From NCBI GenBank assembly GCA_009829735.1, contig CM020618.1, forward strand, positions 37,486,894 to 37,550,893: DNA of 64,000 nucleotides, read 5' to 3'. This DNA is from Pyropia yezoensis. Taxonomy: Eukaryota > Rhodophyta > Bangiophyceae > Bangiales > Bangiaceae. The first letter of the stretch is position 1, and the number at the start of each line of letters is the position of its first letter. A model generated the notes under the pieces. The model had not been told where the DNA came from and ran no database searches. It saw nothing but the letters and a program-made list of their open reading frames with translations. The position numbers and the translations under genes were made by a program. Positions 9,441 to 22,125 of the stretch are shown here, piece by piece.

Positions 9441-12270
9441 GGAAAGCGTACTGTAAAAAATAACGCATGTAACGTAGATACCGCAAGCGTACTTTTCCGA
9501 CAATTGGTCAGAACCAAGGCTCACAAAAGCTTCCTCAGTGCCATGAATTCCCCAATTGATCTTAATGCAGCTGCAGTCCGTCCGGGAAGTGATCGTTATC
9601 ACGCGATGGCCGTTGTGTTTTGCCCGACAGCGCACCTGGCAAGAAAACGTTCGCGCGTGATACTTTAGCGTACATTTTGCCCGCTAGAGCGCGCTTATGC
9701 GAACCAGACACATTCGGAGAGTTGTCAGAGCGTACGTGTAATACGCTAAAAGAATACGTTCGTAACCCGCTTATTTTGAGTACGCTTGGCAACCCCTCAT
9801 ATCGACCACCTCCGGCTTCACAATTGACATCGTTTCACCCTATGCACTACATGGTACAGTAAATGCAGTACATTTCGGCTGTCCCTGAATTATTCAGATA
9901 TGCTCAGAAGTTTAGTATAACAACGCATTCATTTACGAAACTGACTGTTCTCTTGGCTGTTTTTCGCAATATATTATGGTTCCTGACAAGGGTACTAAGA
10001 CTGACTCGCTCATACAGGCTCTCTGCCAATGAGAGTAGCCCCGAGGACTGTCTTTCCGACCGATGAGCCCCCACTCAATGGAATTCGCCATGATTCTACT
10101 CGGAAACCATGGAAATGAGTGGTCCTGCAGTGATATCCTCGAACGGATCTGAAGTCAGTGAAATAAACTCAGTTTCTACCATGTAGATTATTGTGTCGCT
10201 CTGTGGCCGTCCTAACGAAACAAGGATGAGTCGATTGAACAGCTGATAGCAGACTTAAACCAACAGGGTGCTTTAATAATCGTACCATTACTTCATCTCT
10301 CGGTCTTGGTCTTCCATAACAGAATTCAGCCAGCTCCAATAGTATATAGGTACCTGATGATCTGGGCCCCTCATCAGGTGTGGACTCGCCACGAGATCGA
10401 TCCCCCATTGCGCGCAATCTTTTCCTCTTCGCCAGGATACCTCCATGTTGCAGCACTTAACGTTGAGGCCTTCCCCGTCAAAGGTTATGTTGCCGCCGAC
10501 CGCCCATAATCCCAAGACAATGGTCAAATCGACTGGCAGGAAAGAAGTGTGTCGTGTACAGACTCCTGCGCCAGATGACGCCCCCACTTTTGACTTCATT
10601 TTCTTCATTGTAGGATTTTCCCTGTAAAAGTGTATCAGTTGCTCCCGCCATTTACCCGCGCTTAGTCAGATTGCTTTACTTCGACGTTCTCTGCACAGGG
10701 CACCAACGGAGGAAGCCGCTCATTGGTGTCTACGCTCGTGCGTTTCAATAATCCCAAACATTGGATCAAATCCTTTCCCAAAGTTCCGGATTCATTTTGC
10801 CGTCTTCCCTCATCTAAACTGTCATAGTCACTGGCCGCTGTTCATCTTGATGAGCTGACTTAGTCATGGGTACAGTACAGCCAGGTGTGAGCAGGTCTCG
10901 CCTCACGTAAGTGTAAGGCGGCTGCTTTCCCTTGTGCTCCACGCGGTCATTGCAGGCGCGTTCCAATACCGGAAGACGTGTGGTGTCCTCTGGCCTCTTT
11001 GCCCCCTACCACCAAACCAACTGATTCCAGGAGATTGGGCGCGTTCATCACGAAGACGATCCCTTCTCGGAGCTCCTACGGGCGTCCCCAAGTTCACTTA
11101 GTGGCCGCAGATTGCGGTAAACACAATTTCTACATCCTCGTGCAGAAATCTCAACCCACTTCCATTTCGTTGGACTGCGCTGCAAAATCACATGTGAGAC
11201 ACATTTCTCGCTATCTCCTGTGACTCGCAAGCACATGTCCACGCACGGCTCGCGTGGAACCCTTCCCCACATCAGTCTTCAAGGGTCTCACTAGAATGTT
11301 TCCTACTACAACCAGAATCTTCGGGTAGCATCGCTCTACCCGAGCTTACGTCCAAGGCCTTTTTGCGAGTTCACCGCTCTTCAAAACCCCACTGCCCTCC
11401 TACTTATTGAGGCTGTGTTTTTACCCTAACGGCGTCGCCTTGGTCGTCCGCTACAGCGCCATCCACGGCTGAACCTTTTGACAGGAGTTGTTGCACACTT
11501 CTCAGCCCGCTGCAACTGTGATGGCCCTCGTCCGGCTGTCTGGAGTCGGGGCGTTCACACGTACCACCTTCGGTCAAGCGGACAAGGACTGAATATGTGA
11601 AGATATAAGTGTACACGAACTAAAGGTAGATTCCATATGGCTAGGCCGGTCAGAAAAGCGGCATCAAACTGTCGCTAATGATCGTATCGGGCTGAAACTT
11701 TGCCACGGTACTCCTTGGTGTGTCTCGGGACTGTGATGATAAAGACAGCTCGTGAAAGCGTCATGAAGCGCTGGTATGGCAGACGTATTGCGCTTCGTGT
11801 ATTTCCTCTTGTTGCAGCTGCTCGGAATGCGGCGATCCGCCTCCCGAGTCGCATGACATTGAGAATGTCATGACAGTCACAGGGGGGCCACTCAAACAAT
11901 TGCCTGCGCGACTTCTGGGATTCGAATAGGAGGGGGCGCGGGGGGAAGCGGGATCTCGCGGCGATTGCAGCTGTGGGGTTCGGGGGAGGGCGGGGTGCGC
12001 GTGAACTGGCGGCGATTGCAGCTGTCGTGGGGGGGGGGGGGAGGGGGGTGGCGGTGCACATGCGGCGATCTGTGGCGGGGACGGAAATAGTGGGGGAGCG
12101 CAACACCTGTGGCGTCCTGCTGCCATGGTGAGGGGTGGGAGGTGGCTACCAGTACGCGTCCGTGGCCGAGCGGGGGGTGGGGTGGTTAGCCCCCGTGGCT
12201 TTGCTGGGCATAAAAAATTGGGAGCGTGCCTGCACGGACTTGCATAGGGGGGGGGGGGGCGAGGGAAAGG
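9441..12270. other. Gene-free, locally AT-richer stretch
   Basis: About 2.8 kb contain only short chance frames, and I recognised no conserved motif on either strand. Base composition differs sharply from the flanking GC-rich genes. This is compatible with decayed repeat DNA. G-runs appear from about 11930 onward. Confidence 0.5.
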
Positions 12271-12308
12271 AGTGACAATTGAAAATGAGAAGACTCTACC
12301 GGTAACCT

Positions 12309-13466
12309 TTATGAGCCCTCCTCCTCGTCCTCCATTCCATCCGAGCCTTCATCACTGGCCTCCCCATCCCCACTCTCGAAGCCCTCCGAGGCGGAGTTCA
12401 CATCGTCCGCCTCCACACTCTCAAGCTCTCGCTGACGCCCCTCCAGCTCCCCCTCCACCGCATCCCTAGCGGCAGCCAGACAGCGATAGAAGTCCTGCGT
12501 CTTGACTGCTTGGTCCTCCTACTTCGACCGTACCTCTGGCATGATCTCGTTGAGCTCCTTCTCCTCGAGCTCTCTCAGTGACGACAGTGTAAAGCTCGTG
12601 TTGCCGCGCTTCAGGGCCATCTTCACTGTCTCCCACACCATCTCAATCGGATTAAGATCGGGGTGGGCTACGGAGGAGATGAGCACAGAAACTCCAAACT
12701 TAGCCGCCAGTTCCTGGACCATAAACCCTGGAGTATCCTTATTGGCGTCCGCAACAGCCTTCATTTCAGCTTTGGTCCGAGACTGCTGCCAGCCCGCTTC
12801 CCAATCCGCCGATACAACATCGCGGGAGACCAGCCACTCCGCCAATTCGGCTTTCTGCAGCTTGTAGCCCGCCGGGGTAGTCTCAGGAGTACGGATGAGG
12901 TGGTAGGGGGCCCGGTCGACGACCAAGAATCCGTCAGAGATCTTAGGGAATACCGCCTCCTCGAGCCAGTTCAGCCAGACGTTGGAGCACATTTCCCTGT
13001 GGTAGTCCCTCTTTCCTTTCTTCTGAACGCATGCAAGCGCCGCATCCACCACAAGACCGGTCTCTCGTGGGCCCACGTGGACAACAATCAACCGCCCACC
13101 CTTGCCCGATGAGACTGGCCCACGGGTCCGTAGGGTCCCATCTGTCCAGCTTCTGTAAACAGACAAATTCTCGTTCGCCCACGTCTTGTCAGTGTGGTAG
13201 ATGGTACGGCCGCTATCCCGGTACTGCTTCACCGTGGAGAGGTAGGAGTCTCGCTGGGCGACGATTGAGGGCTCTTCACGGGCCACCTCGTAGTGATTGG
13301 GGCCACGTGTGAAGCTGAACTCAAAGTCTTGCAGAGCACCCAAAAGGGTAGTGCGCGTCCACGTGATCGTGGAGGGGGCGGGGGTCCAGGACACGACGAC
13401 GGCCTCCGTTGGGAGGTACGCCAGTGTGGAATCTGTGGTGGTTATCTGGGCGTAAGCCCACACCAA
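12309..13466 (-). pseudogene. DDE transposase of the Tc1/mariner superfamily, N-truncated, one in-frame stop
   Basis: Plain DNA transposon gene. The DDE catalytic domain is clear: YHTDKTWANEN (first Asp), GKGGRLIVVHVG, FLVVDRAPYH (second Asp) and HPDLNPIEMVWETVK (Glu). These are the hallmarks of IS630/Tc1/mariner-type transposases. No ATG precedes the domain in this frame, since a stop lies at 13476-13478, and the helix-turn-helix N-terminus is missing or out of frame. After 315 sense codons there is a TAG (12519-12521). The same frame then stays open for 69 more codons to a TAA at 12309, encoding an acidic tail rich in Glu, Asp and Ser. A single nonsense change near the end of an otherwise longer protein is the simplest reading. 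No terminal inverted repeats were found by eye. Confidence 0.8.
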
Positions 13467-13479
13467 CGGGGTACCTTAT

Positions 13480-14620
13480 CCTCCTTGAGGAGATGGTGGG
13501 GAACCCGGGGTATAAACCCTGGAGTCAGAACCGCCGGAACGTAGAGCTCCACGCGAAGGTGGAAGCGTCCGGGACGCGGAACACGAGGGTAACGCAAGGT
13601 TGATTTTTTGTGAGGGGGAAGCAACGGGCACAGCCCCACGCGCAGATATCCCTCTTTAGCCCGCCGGTCCAGGGCCCGCTGTGGGACCCCGGAGTGCGGG
13701 CCAACACTCCCTACACTAAACACCCAATCAAAGCACCCAGAACCCTCCAACACATCTCTCCACGCAAAACACGCTCAGTGGAGGGATCTCACTAAATCTC
13801 GGCCAGAGTGGGGCGGAAGTAGCCCGCCCTAGGTAACTTCCCATCACTGGCCAGAAGGCCAATTCCAATCGGGCGGGCGCAATCGCTCTACCCGATATTA
13901 TCTTATCTCCCCCCCCCCATTCATAGGGGGATCCAGCGAGGATGACGTGGCGCGCCCCTCCCGAGGGAGAAGCGACCCCCTCCTGCCCCCGATTGGTCAG
14001 GGGCAGAGGTCGCCACGATCCGCCTCTCCCTGAAGGGGGATGCCCCTAGTCCGAAAGGTGCGGTAAACCCCCACACTCCCCACGCCTTAAGGCCACGCGT
14101 CCCGTGTGGCATATGCCGACGCTGACGAGGAGGGGTCATGTGACGCACCCCTCAAAGGGGGTGGCGCCTTGGGACGGCCATCGCACCCCCTCCCCGCCCT
14201 GGGCAACCCCCTTCAGGAGGGTGCCCTCAGACGGAGCGCACGGGGGGTGCACACACGCACCCCCTGCTTGCCCCTCTTCACCCGGGGTGGCAAACCCAAG
14301 TGCGTCCATACGGGGGCGCCTGGCCTGCACGGATCGGGTGCGACCCGGTTTCTCCCGGGCGTTTCCGCTGACCGCACCCTCATACGAGGGTGCAACCGCG
14401 GGGTCCTTGGGGAGAAAAAGTGTCCCCCGTCTTCTCCTCGTCGACCTCGTTCTTGGCGCCACCATACGGTGGAGCCGCCGGCTTTCTTGTGGTAGCCCAC
14501 CGTTTCCCGGTGGGGCACCTTGAGCCGTCGCGGTGCTCGCCCCCCCCCTTTAAAGGGGGGCCTCCGTTGTGAGGACGCCGGCCATCTGGGCGGCTGCCAT
14601 CGTCTCCTCTGCGCAGCCGC
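13480..14620. other. Flank of the transposase, no assigned gene
   Basis: Short frames on both strands with no motif I recognise. It may hold the lost 5' part and the end of the transposon at 12.3-13.5 kb. A C-run sits at 13911-13919. Confidence 0.35.
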
Positions 14621-14624
14621 CGCT

Positions 14625-15075
14625 GTGGGCGCGCACCTCTTCCTCGGCGCGCCGCTGCTGGGGGCGGGCACCGTTGCTGTCTTCCGGCCGCTGTGAGTTG
14701 GCGTGGTCGCGGCCGCGCCGTCACTGCGGGCGCGCGGCTTTGCTGTTGCCCGGCCGCTGTGGGCCGGCGTTGTCGTCCTTCTTGCGGCGCCGCTGTGAGC
14801 GGTCGCAGTTGTGTTTGTCCCGCCGGTGCGGGCCGGCGCTGTTGTCGTGGCTGCCCCGCCGTTGTCGGCGAACCTCTTCCTCCGCGTCGCGCCGCCACTA
14901 AGGGCGGGCGCTTTTGCCGTCGTCGTTCTTGCGCGACCGCTGTGGGCGATCGCCCTCTTGTTGGGCGCGTCGCCCCTGTGGGCGGGCGCCTTTCTTCTTG
15001 CCGCGCCGCCCTCCTGGGCAGGCGCCATCGTCTTCGGCCCGACCCTACTTCGGGCGGGCGTCATCCTTCGCGTCC
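14625..15075. repeat. Minisatellite, 36-bp degenerate unit, about 12-13 copies
   Basis: Degenerate units resembling CCGCTGTGGGCGGGCGCC follow one another, mostly every 36 bp, with a few 33-bp or 42-bp variants. Because the period is a multiple of three, both strands stay open. The plus strand reads hydrophobic 12-residue units of the type PLWAGAFLLAAP. The minus strand reads basic units of the type PAHSGGAARRKA, inside a 283-codon frame at 14213-15064. Neither is recognised as a protein family. Confidence 0.75.
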
Positions 15076-15465
15076 CACAAGGGGGCGACGTCTACCGGGG
15101 CGCACCGCTCGTCCCAATGGACGAGGATCGGTACGACTGCACCAAGGGCAAGTGCGAGCGGTCGTTGTTGCCACCGTCAAGGGCGGCAACTGTGGGAGGG
15201 TCTTATGACCCTCTCCCGTCACTCTGCTTGCACGCCCTGTGCCTGTGCACCCCCATGGGGGTGACGACGGCCACGTGCCAAGCCACGCACACGTCTAAAC
15301 GTACGCGTCTACCATTCCCTTCTGGCGGGTGAGTTGGCCAAGTGGTACCACGGTACCAGTGTGAACGGCCGTCGGGGCGTACGCCATCGACGCCGTTAGC
15401 AAGGCGACCCGATACGGGGTCGACGCAATTGGTTTTGGCGACGACGACGGCGTCCGCCATCGTCG

Positions 15466-16626
15466 TCAGCCGTGCTCTTCCTCACTAAGGTGATAGCCTC
15501 GCGGGGAAGGTCGACGACCGATGCCGTCCACCTGAACCCACAACCTTGTGGTCGTGAGTGAAACATTTTCCCACAATGCTAGCGCAGAGTGGTCGTGCGC
15601 GGTGAGGTGCTCCTTGTATTCTTGATGGCAAGCGGCCGCCATCCGCCGCGGCATCGACTCCACCAACCGAGTAAGTATGCGTCTAGGCTGGCGTCCCAAG
15701 CAGACGAGAGGGCCACAAAAAGGTCATCCTTCGTCCGGGGGGCGGGTGCGAGCGCCCGTACAGCCCGGTTGATGTTGTCTCAAGCGTTCTCAATGGGATT
15801 GAGGTCCGGGCTCTGCGCGAGCCACGCCATCGTTCGTATGCTCAGCTCCGCCCGGGCTGTCCGGCAGACGAGAGCCGTGTGGGGGTGGGGCGGTGTTCTT
15901 CTGAAGAAGACAGGCATCCGTAGACCCAATGAACACTTGAATCTCGGAGTATACGGTGCCAATAAGGAGGTCCGCGTACTTGGCCCCTGTGATGCCCCCC
16001 TCAAACCGCACCAGCTTCGTCCGCCCTGCCGCACAAAAACCGCCCCAAACCATCACAGTGTCGCGGCCAAACTTGAAGGAAGGCTTGAGGCACTCGGGTA
16101 GCCAGCGCTCGCTCCTGGAGCGCCACATGCGGGCGTGCTTGTCCACTCCGTGTTCTTACGAGCTCTCGTTCTTCAAAAGGACGCTCGACCACTCGTCCTT
16201 CCACCCTTGCCGCGCGCGCGCCCACCTGAGCCGCTTGATATGGTTGGCACGCCCGACGAGCGGCTTGACCATCGGCCTGAATGAGGAAGCCCCCAGCGCG
16301 CGAATGACTCGTCGTACAGTAGAAACAAAGACGGGCTTATTCACTCCCTGATTGTACTCGCGCGTCAGGTCCGCCGCAGAAGCAAAGCGCGCACTCCGCA
16401 ACAGAAGCCCTAAGCGCGGACAAGCCTTGTCGTCCAGGAGGGGGGCCCGGCCGGGGCGATGGGGGCGGCCGGCGTGCCCTTGGCGGCGGACGCGAGCAGC
16501 CACCTTGGCCACAGTCCACTTGCTGATGCCCAGATGGCCCGCCATGGCGCCATTGCTATGCCCTTGGAGAGTCAGCTGCTCCACCGCGGTCCGCTGGTCG
16601 TCCGTAAGGGTCTTGTAGCGCCCCAT
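15466..16626 (-). pseudogene. Decayed Tc1-like transposase
   Basis: The ATG at 16626 opens a Tc1-type DNA-binding region: MGRYKTLTDDQR, GHLGISKWTVAKV and ADLTREYN, then a VSTVRRVIRALG helix-turn-helix. The catalytic region follows but is broken. An in-frame TAA lies at 16156-16158. The frame changes after the QKNTAPPPH segment (near 15890), and again after SPDLNPIENA (15780). The C-terminal LVESMPRRMAAA (about 15640) is the usual Tc1 ending. Two catalytic Asp positions read Asn: KNES where FSDES is usual, and QKNTAPPPH where QQDNAPVH is usual. The element is therefore both disrupted and catalytically dead. Plain DNA transposon; ends not located. Confidence 0.8.
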
Positions 16627-16769
16627 GGTGGCATTGGGGAGCGGGAAGGGGGGGAAACAGAGACGGGTGATCGGCGGGAAGGGCAAGACGTGGGGAAGAG
16701 GGGGGGGCCGGAATGGGTCGGAAACGCTACGGTTTTGGACTTCGTCGTGATCCGCTTGCCCCAAGTCCG

Positions 16770-19700
16770 CCGCTGAAAGGGGTGGGGAAAGTTTTTGGGT
16801 ACGAACTGTACATCCGCGACCGCGTTCGGCTTAAGGTACGAGATACTCCCCCCGGAGACGGTGTCTTTGTCATCCTCGGGTACACGCCTTGGGAGATGCA
16901 AAGAGGGTGCAAATGAAAACTGGTAGTGCGGAAATCCTGTCAGAGTCGCCCGGCACAAAAGGAAATGGCTGTTGACAGCATGGCGTTCATAGCGACGTTT
17001 CTTTTTGGTCCTTCAATGTCGGCTCTTCCAATCATTGTGCGAAGCAGAATTCGCCAAGTGTTGGATCGTTCACCCACTAATCGGGAGCGTGAGCTGGGCT
17101 AAGTTAACAGGCGTCCACTTGCGTCAACCTTTCGTAAGTTGGACGCGCAGTATTTCTAAAAGAAGGTAAGAACGCGGTGCTGGCACGCGCGCACCTGAAG
17201 GAGGGCCAGGTCTGCACCTTGGCTATCCTTCGAGCAAGACCGGACGCCTCGCCTGGGTAAAGTTTTGGTCCCTTATGACCCCGCCGTGGCGGCCAAGACC
17301 CGTCGTCGAAGCCAGATGCATCCCCACGCAGAGCCCAGCACATGAAAGGGTAGGATGCAGGGGCCCCAGTCGTTCTATAGTCTAGTTCACTGCAGCTACA
17401 ATAGATGTGTGGGCAATACAATTTGCGCCTACGTATGACACGTTTAGCCACGTGCTGAGTTGAATTCAACCTCTCCTCTGAGCGGCTATTGGGCATTCAA
17501 TCAGGCTTTGCCAAGTTGGCTTTGATTGAATGACGTCATCGCAACCCTGCTCTGGGGGGGGGGGGGGTCTGGTCCCTGGGTTCCTGCGTTTGAAGGCATA
17601 GCGCAGTGAGCGGCAACCATGGTAGTGGACACGTGCTCAGAGGTTTTGGAGCGCCAGCATCTCACACGTACCATACATCGACTTCTATGCGGCGTAACAT
17701 TTCCCCCGAGGGACGTGCACTGGAGTACAAATGTTGCTCTGAACGGGCCAGCGCCGCTGGCGTGCTGAGCAGACGAAAATGTTCAACATCGCACAAGCTG
17801 GCAGGTGTCTTACAAAGTCGTCGTGCAACATCGTGCGCGCAACACCCGTTTTCGATTTTGGTAAGACGGGCAGCCACCCTGCTTTATATGATAATGCAGG
17901 GCTTGTCGCCCTCATCATGGTTCTGGAGGATAAAAAAAAACCAGCGCATGGTCCCAGGTCGTAGCGCCGCTTGGCGCACTGTTGCGTGGGGAAGTCTTCC
18001 ATCACAGGCCCCAGGGGCGACCCCTGCAAAGGCGTGCACGCGCGATTGGGCCGAATGCGCGGGATTTAAGGTACCGGGTTTTAGACTCACTGCGCTGATG
18101 CCCGTGAAGGCCAATTTCGTCGCAGATGATGTGCTCAGGCGTGCCCACGAGCTGAGGATATAGTTGTTTGTCGCTTTTTCTGGATCATATCGATGAGCAC
18201 GTCACGGTCGTTCTGGTCAAGTAACAAGTGTAGCTCGCGGTTATATCCCTACGAAAAGAGACATATCTTAACAGCGTTTGATACTTTCTGTGCAACAAAG
18301 AACGTGCTGGTCAGAACATCTTTTGTGCGTCCCCTCATGCATTGTCCAAGGTTGTTTAGCGAGCTCCTTGCGTGCCAGTGCATCGATGCACAGATCGCCT
18401 TTCTCAACAGCGTCAAAGAGATGCAAAAACTGATGCTTCGCCAGCTTGGTCCCTCCTGCGTGTGAGCTGGTCCCCGGCTACGATGTTGGCGACCGTAGGG
18501 AAGTCCGTGGCCGGTGCTGAGCATCGGTCGCGCAAAGCTTCTCTGCATTTTAGAGTTTCCACCGCGCATCATACATGACTGCTCCACGCAAGCCTGTGTC
18601 CATTCATGCAATGCTGGCAGCACGTTTTTTTTTTTGTTTGTCAGCGACAAAAGTACGACAAATTGACGGTACCTGGCTTTGTCTTTAGATGGGATCAACA
18701 ATCTTCACGTCTATCCAGGAAGCTGAAGTCAGCTCCTGACGGCTTTTCAACGAGCGCGCTGCGCACAAGAATGATCAGGCCTTGTCTCGAAAAAATACGA
18801 ACGGCGAAAACATCGTTGAACTATATATAATACTACCCGCTTCTGACATGGAGAAGAAGTTAAGGATGGAAGAGAGACATACGACTAGGCTTGATACGTA
18901 CGAGAACTATTCGAGCGACGCAGCCCAGACTCACCTTTAAGTCCCTCTCTTTGACGACCTAATGGTGTTTCTGGGACTCAAAAACAATGGAGTAGTTCAA
19001 TTGGCACGTCCACCGGTTTCTCGATAAGAACTTCACGGCGCCACCTTCCCTGCCCCATTCGCAAGGGCCCACGTTCTAACGTAGCTGCGAATACTTTGAC
19101 GTCGGTCGGACCAAAAAAAGGGTCCACTTTTCTGACATGTTATGTTCAATTTGCAGGAGATGCTGCTGTCGCGGTGGAATTAGCGCACTCGACAGGTCTT
19201 GATCCGGCCATGCGGCCCGCCCAACAGTGTTGAGAGCCAGAGAAATTTAGCAGTCTAGCGTCAGACAATACATTTACATCCTAACTGTCCGCCAAGTCAA
19301 AACACTACTTTTTTTCGATCATAATATGACTTTTGATGGTAGTCCTGAAAAGTACGCGCTCAGCAAGTCGCGTGGACCGGGCCAGTGGGCTGTTTCTTGA
19401 CCGTAAGATGGACAGGAAACCGACTTTGTATAGGTTAACGCAGGCCATTTTACTGCGTATTTTCTTTTTTTCAACTACTTTGGCGCTGATTCACAACAAT
19501 AGCTGACTCACAGCGTTTCAGCCAATCAATTTTGAGAAACGCCTGAGAACGACGCAGTAACCGCTTGGGAAGCTTCTACCACTCTTTTTGCTTAGCAAGA
19601 AGCACCGATGCAAGACCGCCAGTGGCCGAAGGAGCTATATCTGAGGCACGCCATTGGTCATCCACTGTTTTACTCTTGTCTTTGAGCAGACCGTCAAAAT

Positions 19701-19870
19701 TGGGACGACTGCTCTAATTCTTTCATAATTACGACGGTCATCGGAGTAGCACGAAGACCGAAGGATGCGCGACAAACGTATAGCACTGTTTGCAGTTTGC
19801 TGGGCTCAAAAGTGATCATTCTCTTGGAACACAAGTTGAGTTTCTGAGACGAGCATTTGGATCAACTAGT
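16770..19870. other. Gene-free, AT-richer stretch
   Basis: About 3.1 kb without a convincing gene. Bases 18840-19860 contain no frame of 60 codons or more on either strand. Frames at 17606-18163 (+) and 17685-18114 (-) show no motif I can name. The low GC and lack of long frames suggest old repeat DNA. Confidence 0.5.
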
Positions 19871-19873
19871 TGA

Positions 19874-20264
19874 CTATTGCTGATTTCTGGATTCGGCCCT
19901 GAGGGACCGAGACTTGCTCACTCAGACTAGCTCTCATCCAATCAGACACGCCTGTGGGACCGACTCCGGGGCCGATGTGCCTCCACAGGCTGGAATCGCC
20001 TCCACTTTTCTTCACAACTCCGGGGAAACAAGTGGTTCTGCCAAGATATCTAGACATATTTCTCCTGGCAGAAGAACATATCAAGCTCATGAGGAGAAGT
20101 TATGATAAACAAATACGGCTCCTTCTGGCCCGGAGCACGACCACATGATTAGGTGTCAAGCAGCTGATTGCGCTTCTCAGCCAATACGGTGCCCTTGATT
20201 CTCAGAAGTTTACTCTATGTCTTTGTCTCAGGCTACCAAGACAGAATTCAGCAAGCAACGAAAG
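19874..20264. repeat. Dispersed repeat, copy B
   Basis: Same two blocks as copy A at 8777-9440, here adjacent with only about a dozen bases between them. Alignment by eye shows roughly two thirds to three quarters identity with small gaps, so the copies are old. No coding capacity was recognised. Confidence 0.75.
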
Positions 20265-22125
20265 GTACGTCAAGAATGGAGCCGCAGAGCCGTGGGAACA
20301 TCGAAGAGCAATATATTTCCCGGCGCGCCCTCTCGTATCAAGTCGCAAGCAAGAGGGTGTACATCGCCACGTTTGTCACGATTGCGGGGGCATCGCTGCT
20401 GGAGAAGTTCTTGCATAATGCAGGTGCGTCAGGTAAAATCGAACAGGAGTCGTGGGGTTGGCCAATGTGGGCCGTCGACTTGAGAGAGTGACCAAGCCTG
20501 CAACAGCGCGCTTTTCCCCCGCGATTTTATTTCTACAATGGAAACGATCGGAATCCCCCCCTCGGTTGTGTTCTTGTTGTTGTTCTTATTGTTGTCCGGA
20601 TCGGTCAAATTTCGGGAGAACTGCGGTTTGACATTATGTGACATAATATGTACAACGTAAGTAAAGAGGGCGAAGGCATCAATAGCGGCGGGAGCAGCTG
20701 CTTGGGTGGCGACCGCCCCAGCGGCGGCAGCGGCCGTAGCGGCGGGCGCCGGAGCAAAGGCGATGAATGCACTGTGACATGACTGTACCAGTCCCAAAGG
20801 TTGGAAGAGCTCACAGCGCTGCACAGGTTGCTTGCAGGGTCGATAAGAAAGGCACTGCTTGGTTGCCTGAGTATAAGCCGAACGCCCGGTAGCGGCCGCT
20901 GAAGACCATGCAGCGGAAGACCTGCCATCCCTTCTCATGCTGTGCCTGGTAATAATTTGACTCAGAGAACGGCAGCTCTGTGCTGGTTTGGTGGCACTTC
21001 ATAGCCGTCTGGGGCGCCAGCACGAAGTGCTGACGTGCTCAGGACCTGGAATCAACGTTGTGTCGGCGGTCAAATCGCTCGTCGCTCGATACGGATCTGG
21101 TCATTTGAAATGACAATGCACCTGAAAGGAAGCCCCCAGATGTGCGCTAGCACGAGAATAAATTAATTTTTGTTAACAAACTGCTCTACGATTGGGAAGG
21201 TGGGCAATGCGACGGCCAAAAATGTACGCGGTGCCCTCATGAGACGTATTTCGACCAAAACGGTGGCACTTGACGAGGCTGCAGCGTGACGCCGGCTGTC
21301 TCAGTGTCTCTGCAGTTGGCCGACACTCAGGGAGGCCTTGCTGGGTTGTTTTCCTCCCGTACGGCCCGTAGAAGACCACCCCATGGTACATGCGGGAGCT
21401 GTGTCGATTGCCTTCTCCACGAGCGTGCTTGAATTATCAGGCTCTGCTGCAAGCTGCGTGGGGAGGTGGGTGTGGAAGATGGGTGTGGGAGGGGGTGGGT
21501 GACGGGGGGGAGGGCACTCGCTTTCCTGCAGATGCTGTGCCGCGACCGCCCCTTTTTCCGAAGGGAACCCCAGTGCTGTTGCGTCGTGGGGCTGCTCAGT
21601 CGCGTCGGTGGCCCCACGCACTCGCATCGATGACGAGCCAGCTCGTTGGATGCGTGCGCAGCGTATGTATCCCAAGTGCGGAAACCCAAGCATCGAGAAA
21701 AAGAAAAATAACGACAGCGAGAGACTACCCATAGCGCACGTTCAGCTCTCTGGCGCAATATATACAATGAAGACACCTATCCTCTCTGACGTCGCCCCAA
21801 ACCGCATGCTGCGGTCTGCAGCGCGCACACACATCCGGCAGAGACGTCGCGCAGCAGATAGTGGCCACATACACACGGCAGACGTCGCGCAGCTGATAGT
21901 GGCGTCGCCCAACGGCATGGACGTGGCTCCGAAGGCGGACCGTCGCTTGGCGTGAGATGATGCCGCTGGGTAACCTGCACTTGTCCAACGCTCGACTGCT
22001 GTCGTGCACCAAACCGCACCCACCGACGCCGCTCACCTTCCGTTGTTGCCATCACAGCTCCGAGAATTACATGGCAGCTCGCTTTGGTGCCACAACCATA
22101 GCACCCGGCACCACACAACCGAAAG
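20265..22125. other. No assigned gene; small tandem duplication near 21837-21910
   Basis: Only chance-like frames. Within it a segment with the core GACGTCGCGCAGC, followed by GATAGTGGC, occurs twice about 42 bp apart (21837-21910). The transcribed flank of the secreted-protein gene at 22126-22551 (-) probably ends in this area. Confidence 0.4.

Noticed and set aside
11900-11950. Possible tRNA T-loop (GGATTCGAAT)
   Set aside because: The flanking bases do not form a T-stem, and no matching acceptor, D or anticodon arms were found.
12150-14100. Terminal inverted repeats of the 12.3-13.5 kb transposon
   Set aside because: Looked for on both flanks by eye. Only short G/C-rich chance matches were seen, so no ends are claimed.
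14625-15075. CRISPR-like array
   Set aside because: The repeats are directly adjacent degenerate 36-bp units without unique spacers, in eukaryotic DNA.
17606-18163. 185-codon plus-strand frame and overlapping minus frames
   Set aside because: No recognisable domain, and frames on both strands are equally long. Considered as a decayed transposon but unsupported.
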